A stretch of 64,000 bases of DNA from the NCBI GenBank assembly GCA_910586955.1, contig CAJUMM010000001.1:40720-104719 (forward strand), in the 5' to 3' direction. The position numbers and the translations under genes were made by a program. A model generated the notes under the pieces. It had not been told where the DNA came from. It did no database searches and saw only the letters and a list, made by a program, of their open reading frames with translations. How positions within the stretch are numbered: position 1 is the stretch's first letter; every line of letters starts with the position of its first letter. Source of the stretch: an uncultured Lachnospiraceae bacterium. Its GTDB lineage: Bacteria > Bacillota > Clostridia > Lachnospirales > Lachnospiraceae. Shown in pieces: positions 1-9,316 of the stretch.

Positions 1-2
1 GG

Positions 3-38
3 ATAGAGGAAGGAATGCTGGAAAAGAGAGGGTTGTAA
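3..38 (+). CDS. Possible C-terminal end of an upstream gene
   Basis: One reading frame enters the window from the left, reads IEEGMLEKRGL and stops at TAA (36-38), just before the next start codon. A close head-to-tail arrangement with the sulfotransferase would make sense, but eleven codons are too few to identify a protein. It may also be non-coding. Confidence 0.25.
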   Translation: MEEGMLEKRGL

Positions 39-41
39 TCC

Positions 42-806
42 ATGAAAAATTATGTAAAGATACTGAAAACCGTTCTGGGGAGCAATTTTCGGAAGCTGAA
101 AGCCCTTGTGAAGTACGGAAATTTCCAGTCCCGGGAGTTTGTAGTAGACAGGGAGAAGAAGATCGTATATCTGGTAAACTCCAAAGTAGCCTGCTCCTCC
201 ATTAAGGCCAGCATCTGCGGGTGCGGTGCAGATGACGACAGCATCCATACCATTGTAGGGAAGGGCGGATGGATCCGGCGGGATGTGCTCTCAAAAGAAG
301 AGCAGGGCTTTTTCAAATTCACCTTTGTCCGGGATCCCTTTGCCAGGCTGGTATCCTGCTATGAGAGCAAGTATCACCATGACAAGGATTTCTATAAAAA
401 GCAGGAGTTTGATTTCGATCACTACCTCTTCGGTTATATCCGCAGGGATGAAGGGTTTGACAGATTTATCCGTAAGATTGTCCGGATTCCCAACGGGCTT
501 CTGGAGAAGCACTTTCTGATTCAGTATGACTGGACCCATGACAGACAGGGAAGGCCCCTGGTAGATTATATCGGAAAGTGTGAAACCTTGGATGAGGAAT
601 ACCGGCCCATTCAGGAGAAATACGGCTTGAAGGAGCTGCCCCATTTTAATAAGACGGATAAAAAGAAAAAGAACTGGATGGACTACTATACCCTGGAAAC
701 TGCCAGGCTGGTGTATAAAAAATACCGGAAAGACGTGGAGGGATTCGGGTATAAAGATTCTTACAGGCGGCTGATTTCTTATTTGAAAAAGAAAGAAAAT
801 GCTTGA
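42..806 (+). CDS. Sulfotransferase family 2-like protein
   Basis: A 254-residue protein that probably transfers sulfate from PAPS to a carbohydrate. The segment VNSKVACSSIKAS near residue 46 resembles the 5'-phosphosulfate loop of carbohydrate sulfotransferases. FVRDPFARLVSCYESK near residue 95 resembles their 3'-phosphate loop (RDP...R..S.Y). There is no signal peptide or membrane segment, so it should act in the cytoplasm. An AGAGAGGG ribosome site lies 9 bases before the ATG. Its substrate cannot be read from the sequence. Its position a few kb from a polysaccharide locus suggests a glycan, but ribosomal and release-factor genes lie between them. The family assignment is fairly firm; the acceptor is unknown. 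Confidence 0.8.
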   Translation: MKNYVKILKTVLGSNFRKLKALVKYGNFQSREFVVDREKKIVYLVNSKVACSSIKASICGCGADDDSIHTIVGKGGWIRRDVLSKEEQGFFKFTFVRDPFARLVSCYESKYHHDKDFYKKQEFDFDHYLFGYIRRDEGFDRFIRKIVRIPNGLLEKHFLIQYDWTHDRQGRPLVDYIGKCETLDEEYRPIQEKYGLKELPHFNKTDKKKKNWMDYYTLETARLVYKKYRKDVEGFGYKDSYRRLISYLKKKENA

Positions 807-831
807 AATAGCATTTTCTATATGCTATAAT
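803..831 (+). promoter_or_regulatory. Sigma-A type promoter for rpmE
   Basis: TTGAAA (803-808), a 17-base spacer and TATAAT (826-831) form a near-consensus vegetative promoter. It overlaps the last bases of the sulfotransferase gene. The following leader to the rpmE start is about 130 bases and holds no other gene. The sequence GAAAATGC (795-802) and its complement GCATTTTC (811-818) could also form a small hairpin across the -35 region. Confidence 0.75.
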
Positions 832-967
832 TTAAAAGCTGTCTATATTGGCAGGGAACTGCAGGGACTTGCAGGGATAGCCCAGGGAAACTTGCTGTGG
901 ATTCATCGGAGCTGCATTGACTGGGAATGTTGTGGAAGTTCACAAATACAATAAAGAGGTGAAAAAC

Positions 968-1171
968 ATGAAGGAAGGAATCCATCCGGCGTATTATCAG
1001 GCCACTGTTACTTGCAACTGCGGCAATACCTTTGTGACAGGCTCCACCAAGAAGGATATTCACGTGGAAATCTGTTCCAAGTGCCATTCATTCTATACCG
1101 GCCAGCAGAAGGCTGCGGCAGCCCGCGGACGTATTGATAAGTTCAATCGTAAATATGGCATTACCAAATAA
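968..1171 (+). CDS. rpmE: 50S ribosomal protein L31, zinc-binding type
   Basis: A 67-residue protein matching bacterial L31 over its whole length: MKEGIHPAY at the start, CNCG near residue 16, [10 protein letters not shown] near residue 37, and the basic end RKYGITK. The four cysteines mark the zinc-containing (C+) form. It binds the large ribosomal subunit near the bridge to the small subunit. The ATG at 968 was chosen over an upstream TTG at 917 because AAAGAGGTG lies 7 bases before it and the family starts there. It is probably transcribed alone from the promoter at 803-831. Zinc-containing L31 is often a zinc reserve; no Zur-type operator was recognised. Confidence 0.97.
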   Translation: MKEGIHPAYYQATVTCNCGNTFVTGSTKKDIHVEICSKCHSFYTGQQKAAAARGRIDKFNRKYGITK

Positions 1172-1186
1172 GAAGGTGTAAACAAG

Positions 1187-1217
1187 GGTTGAGGTTGGAA
1201 TAATCTCAACCTGTTTT
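1187..1217 (+). terminator. Probable terminator after rpmE
   Basis: GGTTGAG (1187-1193) pairs with CTCAACC (1205-1211) around an 11-base loop and is followed by TGTTTT. The stem is short and the T-run interrupted, so termination may be incomplete and the next gene may be partly co-transcribed. Confidence 0.5.
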
Positions 1218-1247
1218 ACTATCTAGCACAATGTTAGGAGAATGGAT

Positions 1248-2354
1248 ATGAAAACGACAGGAAAATCTTCAGGCATTGGCGGACAGGCGGTTCTGGAAGG
1301 CATTATGATGAAGAATGAGGATGTCTATTCCATAGGCGTCCGCCGTCCGGACGGAGAGATTGAAGTACACTTGAGTACTTATGAGGGAGTGGCGGGAAAG
1401 AAAGTGAAGAAAATCCCGGTTGTGCGGGGTGTGGTTAATTTTGTGGACTCCCTGGTTCTGGGGATGAAATGCCTTACTTTCTCGGCCAGCTTTTATGACG
1501 AAGAGGACGACTCCAAGCCTTCCAAAGCTGATCTTGTGATGCAGAAGGTGTTCCGGGATCAGGCGGAAAAAGTCGTGATGGGAATTACCGTGGCTTTCTC
1601 TATTGTCATGGCAGTTGCTATTTTTATGATTTTCCCGTATTTTCTGGCAAATTATCTGCGGGGATACATTGTGTCGGATTCCATACTGGCTGTGATTGAG
1701 GGGGCTATCCGGCTGCTTTTGTTTATCGGCTATGTGCTCCTGATTTCCCTGATGAAAGATATTCAGAGAGTCTTCCGTTATCATGGTGCGGAGCATAAGT
1801 GTATTAACTGTATTGAGACAGGGCTGGAGTTGAATGTGGAGAACGTGCGGATCAGTTCCAAGCGGCATAAGCGGTGCGGAACCAGCTTTATGCTGATTGT
1901 AATGGTGATCAGTATTATCTTCTTTATCTTTATCCGTGTGGATTCCCCTATTCTGCGGGTGGTGTTCCGTGTGGCATTGGTTCCTGTGATTGCAGGGGTT
2001 TCCTATGAATTTATCCGCCTGGCGGGGAATACGGACAATGTCCTGATTGGAATTTTGAGCAAGCCGGGCATGTGGCTCCAGGCCCTTACCACAAAGGAAC
2101 CGGACGACGATATGATCGAGGTGGCTATTGCGGCTGTGGATGCCGTATTTGACTGGAGAGAGTATCAGGGAAGGCCTTCCGAGGAAAGCTATATCCAGGA
2201 GCCGGAAGAAGAGGAGCCTGAGGAGGAAGAGCTTCCCGGACAGCCGGAAGAAGCAGAGCCTGAGGAGGAAGAGCTTCCCGGGCAGCCGGAAGAAGCGGAG
2301 CCTGAGGAAACAGATATCCCCGATATTCAGGAGATCCTGGAGGCAGAGGAGTGA
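1248..2354 (+). CDS. DUF1385 membrane protein (YqhQ family)
   Basis: A 368-residue integral membrane protein of the DUF1385/YqhQ family, which is commonly found directly upstream of prmC and prfA in Firmicutes, as here. The function is not established. Family hallmarks are GGQAVLEGIMMK at the N terminus, YHGAEHKCINC near residue 180 and HKRCGTSF near residue 206. Four hydrophobic segments follow a soluble N-terminal part. The C-terminal 65 residues are Glu/Pro rich with a duplicated 14-residue unit (DNA repeat at 2214-2308), which is not part of the core family. An ATG at 1242 is also in frame but sits one base from the ribosome site TAGGAG (1235-1240); the ATG at 1248 is better spaced. The stop overlaps the prmC start. 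Confidence 0.9.
   Translation: MKTTGKSSGIGGQAVLEGIMMKNEDVYSIGVRRPDGEIEVHLSTYEGVAGKKVKKIPVVRGVVNFVDSLVLGMKCLTFSASFYDEEDDSKPSKADLVMQKVFRDQAEKVVMGITVAFSIVMAVAIFMIFPYFLANYLRGYIVSDSILAVIEGAIRLLLFIGYVLLISLMKDIQRVFRYHGAEHKCINCIETGLELNVENVRISSKRHKRCGTSFMLIVMVISIIFFIFIRVDSPILRVVFRVALVPVIAGVSYEFIRLAGNTDNVLIGILSKPGMWLQALTTKEPDDDMIEVAIAAVDAVFDWREYQGRPSEESYIQEPEEEEPEEEELPGQPEEAEPEEEELPGQPEEAEPEETDIPDIQEILEAEE
2214..2308 (+). repeat. Two 42-bp tandem repeats plus partial third unit
   Basis: Units 2214-2255 and 2256-2297 are almost identical (about two substitutions) and the start of a third follows at 2298. Each encodes EPEEEELPGQPEEA in frame with the DUF1385 gene. A 42-bp period preserves the reading frame, so copy number can change by slippage without inactivating the gene. 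Confidence 0.9.
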
Positions 2355-3190
2355 CGCTTAAGGAAGCATACCAATACGGGCGGGAAAAACTGGAGAAGGC
2401 GGAGGTGCCGGAGGCGGCCCTGGATGCCTGGTACCTGCTGGAATACGCTTCCGGATGCAGGAGAAGCCATTTCCTGGCATGTCCCGGGGAGAAACTGGAG
2501 ACAGACAGAGAGCAGGTATTTCTGGAAGCAGTCCGGGAAAGAGCCCGTCGGGTTCCCCTCCAGTATATTACGGGAGAGCAGGAATTTATGGGGATCTCTT
2601 TTCTGGTCAGTGATCAGGTGCTGATTCCCAGGCAGGATACGGAGATTCTGGCAGAGAGAGTATTGAAGTATCTCCGGCCCGGAATGCGTTTTCTGGATCT
2701 CTGTACCGGCTCCGGCTGTATTCTTTTAAGCCTCCTTAAGAACTGTCCGGGGACGGAGGGCGTGGGGGCTGATATTTCGGCAGAAGCCCTTGAGGTGGCA
2801 AGGAAGAATAGGGAACGTCTTTCCCTGTCTGCCGGTTTGGTACAAAGCGACTTGTTTTCGGAGCTGCGGGGGAAGTTTGATGTGATTGTGTCAAATCCCC
2901 CGTATATTAGAAGGGGAGAAATTCCTTCTCTCATGGAGGAAGTCCGGGGACATGAGCCCTGGCTTGCCTTGGACGGACATGAGGACGGACTGTTTTTTTA
3001 TAGAAGGATTGCCGGAGAATGCCGGCCGTATCTGAAAGAGGGCGGGAGGCTGTATCTGGAAATTGGATGGGATCAGGGGACTGGGGTTTCCGGGCTCCTT
3101 AAGGATCAGGGATTTACGGAGATTCAAGTGGTGAAAGATTTGGCCGGGCTGGACCGGGTAGTAATTGGGACTCTAACAGGAGGATGTTAA
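2351..3190 (+). CDS. prmC: Release factor glutamine methyltransferase
   Basis: A 279-residue SAM-dependent enzyme that methylates the Gln of the GGQ motif in release factors RF1 and RF2. An N-terminal helical domain (about residues 1-90) is followed by a Rossmann methyltransferase domain. LDLCTGSGCILLSLL near residue 115 is the SAM motif I. SNPPYI near residue 180 is the NPPY motif that binds the glutamine amide. The GTG start overlaps the TGA of the upstream gene (GTGA), indicating coupled translation. prfA, encoding its substrate, begins three bases after its stop, which is the classic arrangement. Assignment is firm. Confidence 0.95.
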   Translation: MTLKEAYQYGREKLEKAEVPEAALDAWYLLEYASGCRRSHFLACPGEKLETDREQVFLEAVRERARRVPLQYITGEQEFMGISFLVSDQVLIPRQDTEILAERVLKYLRPGMRFLDLCTGSGCILLSLLKNCPGTEGVGADISAEALEVARKNRERLSLSAGLVQSDLFSELRGKFDVIVSNPPYIRRGEIPSLMEEVRGHEPWLALDGHEDGLFFYRRIAGECRPYLKEGGRLYLEIGWDQGTGVSGLLKDQGFTEIQVVKDLAGLDRVVIGTLTGGC

Positions 3191-3193
3191 AGG

Positions 3194-4267
3194 ATGTTTG
3201 ATAAATTGGAAGATCTGCTGCTGCGCTTTGAGGATGTCCTGAATGAGCTGAATGAACCTTCGGTAGTTAACGATCAGGTGCGTTTCCGCAGGCTTATGAA
3301 AGAGCAGAATGATCTGCAGCCTATTGTAGATGCTTACAGAGAATATAAGAAGAGTAAAGAAACCGTAGAAGAGAGTCTCCAGATGCTGGATGAGGAAAGC
3401 GATGAAGAAATGCGGGAAATGCTCAAGGAAGAGCTTGGCAGCGCAAAGAACCGCATTGAAGAGCTGGAGCATACCATGAAAATCCTGCTTCTTCCCAAGG
3501 ATCCCAACGATGATAAAAATGTAATCGTGGAGATCCGTGCAGGAGCCGGGGGAGACGAGGCCGCTCTTTTTGCGGCGGAGATCTACCGGATGTACGTCCA
3601 CTATGCAGAGGGACGGCGCTGGAAAATCGAAGTGATGGAAGCGGACGAGATCGGGATTGGGGGAATGAAAAGCATTACCTTCCAGATTAACGGCCAGGGG
3701 GCCTATTCCGTGATGAAATATGAATCCGGTGTTCACCGGGTGCAGCGTGTTCCGGAAACCGAGTCCGGGGGGCGGATTCACACTTCCACCATTACGGTGG
3801 CAGTGATGCCGGAGGCGGAGGAAGTGGACGTTCAGATCGATGAGAAGGATATCCGGATCGATGTGATGCGGGCTTCGGGAAACGGCGGCCAGTGCGTCAA
3901 TACCACGGACTCTGCAGTCCGTCTGACTCATTATCCCACGGGAATCGTGGTGTACAGCCAGACAGAGAAATCCCAGCTCCAGAATAAGGCCAAAGCCTTT
4001 GCCCTTCTCAGGGCAAAGCTCTATGATATCGAGTGCCAGAAGGCCCACGATGCGGAAGCGGAGGCCAGAAGAAGCCAGATTGGAACGGGAGACCGCTCCG
4101 AAAAGATCCGGACATACAATTTCCCTCAGGGGCGGGTGACGGATCACAGGATTGGATTGACATTGTACAAGCTGGATAAGGTTATGAACGGAGATATCCA
4201 GGAGATTATCGACGCCTGCATTGCGGCGGACCAGGCAGCGAAACTGGCCCGGATGAACGAAGAGTAG
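3194..4267 (+). CDS. prfA: Peptide chain release factor 1
   Basis: A 357-residue RF1, which recognises UAA and UAG and triggers peptide release. [16 protein letters not shown] near residue 230 carries the GGQ loop that enters the peptidyl-transferase centre. [16 protein letters not shown] near residue 185 holds the PxT-type tripeptide anticodon typical of RF1 rather than RF2. Length and the N-terminal helical domain are normal. AGGAGG lies about 9 bases before the ATG. It is the last gene of the DUF1385-prmC-prfA group. A polysaccharide locus follows after only 14 bases with no clear terminator, so read-through is possible. Confidence 0.97.
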   Translation: MFDKLEDLLLRFEDVLNELNEPSVVNDQVRFRRLMKEQNDLQPIVDAYREYKKSKETVEESLQMLDEESDEEMREMLKEELGSAKNRIEELEHTMKILLLPKDPNDDKNVIVEIRAGAGGDEAALFAAEIYRMYVHYAEGRRWKIEVMEADEIGIGGMKSITFQINGQGAYSVMKYESGVHRVQRVPETESGGRIHTSTITVAVMPEAEEVDVQIDEKDIRIDVMRASGNGGQCVNTTDSAVRLTHYPTGIVVYSQTEKSQLQNKAKAFALLRAKLYDIECQKAHDAEAEARRSQIGTGDRSEKIRTYNFPQGRVTDHRIGLTLYKLDKVMNGDIQEIIDACIAADQAAKLARMNEE

Positions 4268-4281
4268 AAAGCGGTGCTGTT

Positions 4282-5829
4282 TTGAATAGGAAGAGAATTG
4301 TCAAACCGGAAATTTGGATTTATACAGGGATTTTCCTGCTGGCGCTCTTTCTGCGGGTGTACCGGCTGGGAGAGCTTCCCTTTGGCCTAAATGTAGATGA
4401 AGCAGGAATGGGCTATGATGCCTTTTCCCTGGCCCATTGGGGCATGGATCGGTATTTTAAAATCCGTCCCGTTTATTTCATTAATTATGGAAGCGGACAG
4501 AGTGTGCTGTACGGCTATTGCTGCGCAGTGCTGATGAAGTTTTTGGATCCTTCGGTGGTGTTGATCCGGACGCCGGCCGTCTGTTTCGGAATGATTGTCT
4601 GGCTGTTCGGTACCCTGATTATAAGGAAGCTTCTGGGAAAGAGAATGGCGGCGGCGGGCTCCTTCCTGCTGGCGGTGTGTCCCTGCTTTATTCTTCATTC
4701 CCGTATCGGCATGGACTGTTTTCTGTTTTCCGGAATGTCGGTCCTGTCTTTATACATTCTTCTCTGTGCCATAGGATCCCAAGGTAAGAAATCCTGCCTG
4801 CTGTATATGGCTGCCGGAGCCTCCCTGGGTGTAACTCTTTACACCTATGCTTTAAGCTGGCTGGCAGTTCCCTTTTTTATGGTTTTTCTGCTGGTATATC
4901 TTTTGTACCAGAAGAAAATAAATTGGAAGCAGATTCTCTGTATGGGGATTCCTCTGGGAATTCTGGCGGCGCCTCTTGTGTTGGAGGTTCTGATTAATAC
5001 CTTTGATCTGCCGGAAATTATGACCGGGTATTTTACCATACCCAAGCTGATGGTATACCGGGAGGCGGAGCTTTCTCTAAATAATGTGATCAACAATATT
5101 CCGTCGCTGGTTAATTGTTATTTCTTTAACGACGATTTGGCGTACAATTCCCTTCCTACCTTTTTCAGCTTGTACCTTATCTCCCTTCCCTTCTGCATGG
5201 CCGGAATCTGGGAAGCCTGTGTAGATACTGTAAAATCCTTCCGGGAGAAACGCTTAAATCCGGCGGTACTGCTTTTTCTGTGGTTTCTGGCCCAGACCGG
5301 CATGGGGCTCCTGATTGACGGGCCGAATGTAAATAAGATGAATGCCGTATATTTTGTACTTCTGTTCTTTACGGTCCTGGGGTTAAGAAAAGCTTATTGT
5401 AATATCCGGGAACAGCGGAACCGGAAGATTTATGTGCTGTGTATTTCGGCAGTTTATCTCTTTTCTTTCGTGTCTTTTGGGAAATACTATTTTACGGAAT
5501 ATAAAGAAGATACCTTCCCCCTGCCCCTTTTCTGGGGAACCTATGCGGAGGTGCTGGACGAGTGGGAGGATGTAATCGGGGACAGGACCATTTACACCGA
5601 ATGCCCCTACGCCTACTATGCCCTGGGAGAGAAATTGTCGCCTCTGGAATTTAAACTGGTAGAAAAGGGAACCGAGGGAAGGGACGGTATCTGGTTTGAT
5701 CTTCCCGAAGAGCCGGATGAAAACGGTTTTTATATTATATTTAAACGCCACGGCTATGCAGGGCGTCTGGAGGAAGCCGGGTTTACCAGGCAGGAGTCAG
5801 GGTGGTATACGCTGCTTTACAAAGAGTAG
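4282..5829 (+). CDS. GT39-like membrane glycosyltransferase (GT-C fold)
   Basis: A 515-residue protein with roughly a dozen hydrophobic helices, related to the ArnT/dolichyl-phosphate-mannose transferase group. These enzymes take a sugar from a polyprenyl-phosphate carrier on the outer face of the membrane. The first outside loop holds VDEAGMGYDAF near residue 37, with the acidic pair expected for GT-C catalysis. The last 90 residues are soluble and probably extracellular. The start is TTG at 4282; no other start is close to a ribosome site. It is the first gene of the surface-polysaccharide locus and lies 15 bases before an acyltransferase. The acceptor is unknown: teichoic acid, a capsule or a protein are all possible. 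Confidence 0.75.
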   Translation: MNRKRIVKPEIWIYTGIFLLALFLRVYRLGELPFGLNVDEAGMGYDAFSLAHWGMDRYFKIRPVYFINYGSGQSVLYGYCCAVLMKFLDPSVVLIRTPAVCFGMIVWLFGTLIIRKLLGKRMAAAGSFLLAVCPCFILHSRIGMDCFLFSGMSVLSLYILLCAIGSQGKKSCLLYMAAGASLGVTLYTYALSWLAVPFFMVFLLVYLLYQKKINWKQILCMGIPLGILAAPLVLEVLINTFDLPEIMTGYFTIPKLMVYREAELSLNNVINNIPSLVNCYFFNDDLAYNSLPTFFSLYLISLPFCMAGIWEACVDTVKSFREKRLNPAVLLFLWFLAQTGMGLLIDGPNVNKMNAVYFVLLFFTVLGLRKAYCNIREQRNRKIYVLCISAVYLFSFVSFGKYYFTEYKEDTFPLPLFWGTYAEVLDEWEDVIGDRTIYTECPYAYYALGEKLSPLEFKLVEKGTEGRDGIWFDLPEEPDENGFYIIFKRHGYAGRLEEAGFTRQESGWYTLLYKE

Positions 5830-5844
5830 GGGAAGGAGATTTGC

Positions 5845-6822
5845 ATGGCGGGTACACGCAGCCGGACCATAGATGCCCTGAAGGGAATTGCCATCCTTAT
5901 TGTGATGGTGGGACATGTCTTAAGCTGGAACCATATGGAGGACGGATATCTCTATGATGCCATTAAGGTATTGCAGATGCCTCTGTTTATGATGGTCAGC
6001 GGTTATCTGTGCGGAATTGGCCGCAGGGCTGAGAACCTGAAAGAATATGGAAAAATCCTGGGAAAGCGGGGGCTCTCTTATCTGGTTCCCTTCTTTTTCT
6101 GGATTATCATCAAGCACCCGCTGCATCCCATATCCAGTGTGGCAGAAACTCTGTTCCAGCTGGACAAAGGCTTATGGTTCCTGATGACGCTTTTTTTGCT
6201 GAATCTTATGGTTTATACGGCACAGCTGGCCGGAGCCCGGGCAGGAAAGTACAAAAAGCCGGTTTTCTGGCTGGTGTATCTGGGACTGGCGGCTTTCGTG
6301 GTGTTGGAAACCATGCTGGGCTGGGAGTTTCTAAGCCCTGGTTTAACAAGGCTGTACCTTCCCTTCTATCTGGCCGGATACCTGGCGGGGGAATACCGGG
6401 AAAAGGTGTCCGCCATACCAAAGAGGTGGAAGGCCCTTGGATGTATCCCGGCAGCCTGCGGAATGCTCTTTCTGGTAGCAGCCTTTGATCTTCTTGACGT
6501 GAGCAGCCTGGCAGGCCTTCTGCGGCAGACGGCGGCTTCCTTCCTGGGCTGCTACGTGGTGGTGTATCTTGTGGCCCTGTGCAGGGACGGAAAGGTGAAA
6601 GGGGTTCTGGCATGGCTTGGGGGTTATACCCTGGAAATCTATGTGCTGCATTTTCACTTTGCAACCCTTTTGAACCAGGGAAAGACTTATGTGCTGTACA
6701 GCTTGGAAGGGATCCTCTTTGTGCTGGCGTCCTTTGCTGTTATGAGCGCCCTTACGGCGGTTATCATTTGGGTGACGAAGAAAGTAAAGCTGCTTGATAT
6801 TTTAATGTACGGGAAATTTTAA
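5845..6822 (+). CDS. Membrane acyltransferase, family 3
   Basis: A 325-residue multi-spanning protein of the acyltransferase-3 group, which O-acetylates cell-surface sugars. SRTIDALKGIAILIVMVGHV at the N terminus contains the family start 'R...DxLKGIAI' and the His on the first helix that is conserved in catalysis. About ten hydrophobic segments follow. AAGGAG lies 6 bases before the ATG. It stands between the GT39-like gene and an MBOAT gene, in the same direction and with small gaps, so one transcript is likely. Together with the MBOAT/SGNH pair it gives the locus two independent routes to acylate a glycan. Confidence 0.85.
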   Translation: MAGTRSRTIDALKGIAILIVMVGHVLSWNHMEDGYLYDAIKVLQMPLFMMVSGYLCGIGRRAENLKEYGKILGKRGLSYLVPFFFWIIIKHPLHPISSVAETLFQLDKGLWFLMTLFLLNLMVYTAQLAGARAGKYKKPVFWLVYLGLAAFVVLETMLGWEFLSPGLTRLYLPFYLAGYLAGEYREKVSAIPKRWKALGCIPAACGMLFLVAAFDLLDVSSLAGLLRQTAASFLGCYVVVYLVALCRDGKVKGVLAWLGGYTLEIYVLHFHFATLLNQGKTYVLYSLEGILFVLASFAVMSALTAVIIWVTKKVKLLDILMYGKF

Positions 6823-6837
6823 AAACAGGAGAATCGT

Positions 6838-8190
6838 ATGGGATTTACTTCACTATCCTTTTTGGTGTTTTTTCCAATTATATGGCTGATCTATCTGGCC
6901 GTTCCCCCGAAAGCAAGGGTTTTCTGGCTTTTGGCGGCCAGTTATGCCTTCTGCTGGAGCTTCGGGTTTCATAATGTCCTGGTGCTTCTGGCCTCCACGG
7001 CGGTGACTTATGGGGCCGGCCTGGGACTGGAAGTGCAAAGAGAAGGACAGGGCAGGAAGATGCTGCTGGCAGGGGCGGTTTTGATCCATGTGATATTCCT
7101 GTTTTTTGTGAAATATAACAGGGCAAATTTTTTCATTCCTATCGGGATATCCTTCTATACCTGTCAGGCCCTGGGCTATCTGGTGGATGTCTACCGGGGA
7201 AGGGAGGCGGAGCGTCATGTGATCCGCTTTGCCCTGTTTCAGGCTTTTTTTCCCAAGCTGGTGCAGGGGCCCATTGAACAATCCGGCAATCTTCTGGAAC
7301 AGATCCGGCATTTGGAAGAAAAGGAGATCCGGAATCTGGACAGCATCCGCATGGGAGCCCTTCTCCTGCTCTGGGGATTGTTCCAGAAGCTGATGATTGC
7401 GGACAGGCTTGCTGTTCCGGTAAATGCGGTCTTTGGGCAGTTCGGGGCCTTCGGCGGTGTGGAGATTCTGCTGGCCACCCTGATTTATGCCTTTCAGATT
7501 TACTGTGACTTTGCGGGATATACCAATATTGCCAGAGGCGTGGCGAAAATGTGCGGCATTGATCTTTTAGAGAATTTCCGGCGGCCGTTTCTGGCGGAAT
7601 CCGTGCAGGATTTTTGGCGAAGATGGCATATGACCCTGGGAAGCTGGCTGCGGGAGTGTGTGTATATCCCCCTTGGCGGGAACCGGAAGGGGAAGCTCCG
7701 GAAACAGATCAACATTTTGATTACCTTTACCTTAAGCGGAGTCTGGCATGGGGTGGGGGTACATTATCTGCTCTGGGGCGTCCTGCAGGGAGTGGGACAG
7801 CTTGTAGATATTGCCCGCTGGAAGATTCCGAAAGTGCTGAAACAGATCATCGTATTTCTCTTTTTTGATGCCACGCTGATGGTATTCCGGGTGAATTCCC
7901 TGGGAGATCTCCGGGGGATGCTTAAGATTCTGGCCACGGATTTCCGGCTGCGGGATTTTGCAGGAATGCAGCTTGGGGGTCTGGAATGGCTTCTGGCCCT
8001 GCTTGGAATGCTTCTTGTGCTGGCAAAGGATATTCTCAATGACCGGGGGGTATCTTTCCGGAAGAAAATTCTGGAAGGGCCGGCCGCCCTCCGCTGCCTG
8101 ATCTATACGGCGATGATTGGGGGAATTGTAATCTTCGGCGTATATGGGGCGGCTTACGATACAAGCGGGTTCCTATATACCCAGTTCTAG
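6838..8190 (+). CDS. MBOAT family O-acyltransferase (AlgI/DltB-like)
   Basis: A 450-residue membrane-bound O-acyltransferase. SFLVFFPIIWLIYLAVP at the start, FPKLVQGPIEQ near residue 137, FWRRWHMTLGSWLRECVYIP near residue 257 and SGVWHGVGVHYLLWG near residue 300 are family motifs; the His in VWHG is the catalytic one. Such proteins pass an acyl group across the membrane to an SGNH-type partner, and the next gene encodes a suitable partner. AlgI, PatA and DltB are the nearest known types. There is no dltA or dltC nearby, so O-acetylation is more likely than D-alanylation. CAGGAGAA precedes the ATG. Confidence 0.9.
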   Translation: MGFTSLSFLVFFPIIWLIYLAVPPKARVFWLLAASYAFCWSFGFHNVLVLLASTAVTYGAGLGLEVQREGQGRKMLLAGAVLIHVIFLFFVKYNRANFFIPIGISFYTCQALGYLVDVYRGREAERHVIRFALFQAFFPKLVQGPIEQSGNLLEQIRHLEEKEIRNLDSIRMGALLLLWGLFQKLMIADRLAVPVNAVFGQFGAFGGVEILLATLIYAFQIYCDFAGYTNIARGVAKMCGIDLLENFRRPFLAESVQDFWRRWHMTLGSWLRECVYIPLGGNRKGKLRKQINILITFTLSGVWHGVGVHYLLWGVLQGVGQLVDIARWKIPKVLKQIIVFLFFDATLMVFRVNSLGDLRGMLKILATDFRLRDFAGMQLGGLEWLLALLGMLLVLAKDILNDRGVSFRKKILEGPAALRCLIYTAMIGGIVIFGVYGAAYDTSGFLYTQF

Positions 8191-8205
8191 CAGGAAGGAA
8201 GAGCT

Positions 8206-9282
8206 ATGAGAGAAAGGAAGTACAGACAGATTTGTGCATTTGCGGGGATGGCTGCGGCAGTTATTCTCTTGACATTCCTGCTGGTAAAGGCCTGTAATTA
8301 TCTGGTGGTGGACGACACCCAGAATTATACCAGGCTTACCATGCACGATCTGTATGAAACTAAGGAGAATATCGACACGGTTTTCATAGGGGCATCCCAT
8401 TGCTTCCGGGGCTATGATCCGGAACTTTTCACGGAATTAACGGGGAAAACTTCTTTTAACCTGGGATCTTCCGCCCAGCATTATGACACTACCTACTACC
8501 TTCTTAGGGAGGCGGCCAGATACCATGATATTCAGACGGTGTATCTGGACATGACCTATAAATTTCTCTTTGTGGAGCGGGAAGGCCAGGATCTGGTGCA
8601 GGCAAATATTATTTCCGACTATATGCCCTTGTCCTGGAATAAGATAGCGTTTATCACTTCCACATCGGAGGCCAAACACTACACCAACCGTCTGCTGCCT
8701 TTCCGCAGGGAATGGCAGAAGCTTGGGGATTTGGGATATTTAAAGGAAATTTGGGAGAAGAAGCAGACTCAGGAGTATAGGAACTATGCTCCGGTGTCCC
8801 GGGAGATGGAATACTATGAGGGAAAGGGATTTGTCTATTCGGAGGAAGAGTTGGATGCGGATGCCATTACCTGGTGGGACAATTTCACCCCTATTGCAGA
8901 GGATATGGTGGGGGAACCGGGCTATATGATTTCCTATATTGAGAAGATCGTAGAGTTCTGCCGGGAAAGGGAGATCCGGCTGATCTTCGTAGCTTCCCCT
9001 TATCTGAAGCAATATTTGGAGCAGGTGGGGCCCTACGATCAGGCCTATGCCTATATCCGGGATCTGGCAGAGCAGTATGAGGTTCCCTATCTGGATTTTA
9101 ACCTTTGTAAAGAAGAGTACCTGGATCTGGAAGCGGACAGCTTCCTGGATGTGGATCACTTAAACGGCAGGGGAGCGGAAGAAGTGACACGCCTTCTGGC
9201 GCAGATGGATGGAGATCCCTGGCACGTTGACGAATATTTCAAGCCGTGTTATGATGAAACCAGCCAGGCAAAGTCTCCTTAA
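8206..9282 (+). CDS. DltD/AlgX-like SGNH acyl-transfer protein
   Basis: A 358-residue protein with one N-terminal membrane helix (about residues 9-30) and an outside domain. FIGASHCFRGYDP near residue 62 resembles the GxS/SH nucleophile block of DltD-like SGNH proteins. FLDVDHLNGRGAEEV near residue 305 supplies the Asp-x-x-His of the catalytic triad. It is 15 bases downstream of the MBOAT gene, and such pairs act together: the MBOAT moves the acyl group and the SGNH protein transfers it to the polymer. Its target glycan is not evident. The exact family is uncertain because sequence similarity in this group is low. Confidence 0.75.
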   Translation: MRERKYRQICAFAGMAAAVILLTFLLVKACNYLVVDDTQNYTRLTMHDLYETKENIDTVFIGASHCFRGYDPELFTELTGKTSFNLGSSAQHYDTTYYLLREAARYHDIQTVYLDMTYKFLFVEREGQDLVQANIISDYMPLSWNKIAFITSTSEAKHYTNRLLPFRREWQKLGDLGYLKEIWEKKQTQEYRNYAPVSREMEYYEGKGFVYSEEELDADAITWWDNFTPIAEDMVGEPGYMISYIEKIVEFCREREIRLIFVASPYLKQYLEQVGPYDQAYAYIRDLAEQYEVPYLDFNLCKEEYLDLEADSFLDVDHLNGRGAEEVTRLLAQMDGDPWHVDEYFKPCYDETSQAKSP

Positions 9283-9316
9283 GGAGATGCCTGCTGTATA
9301 CAAAAGGAGATTCCAA

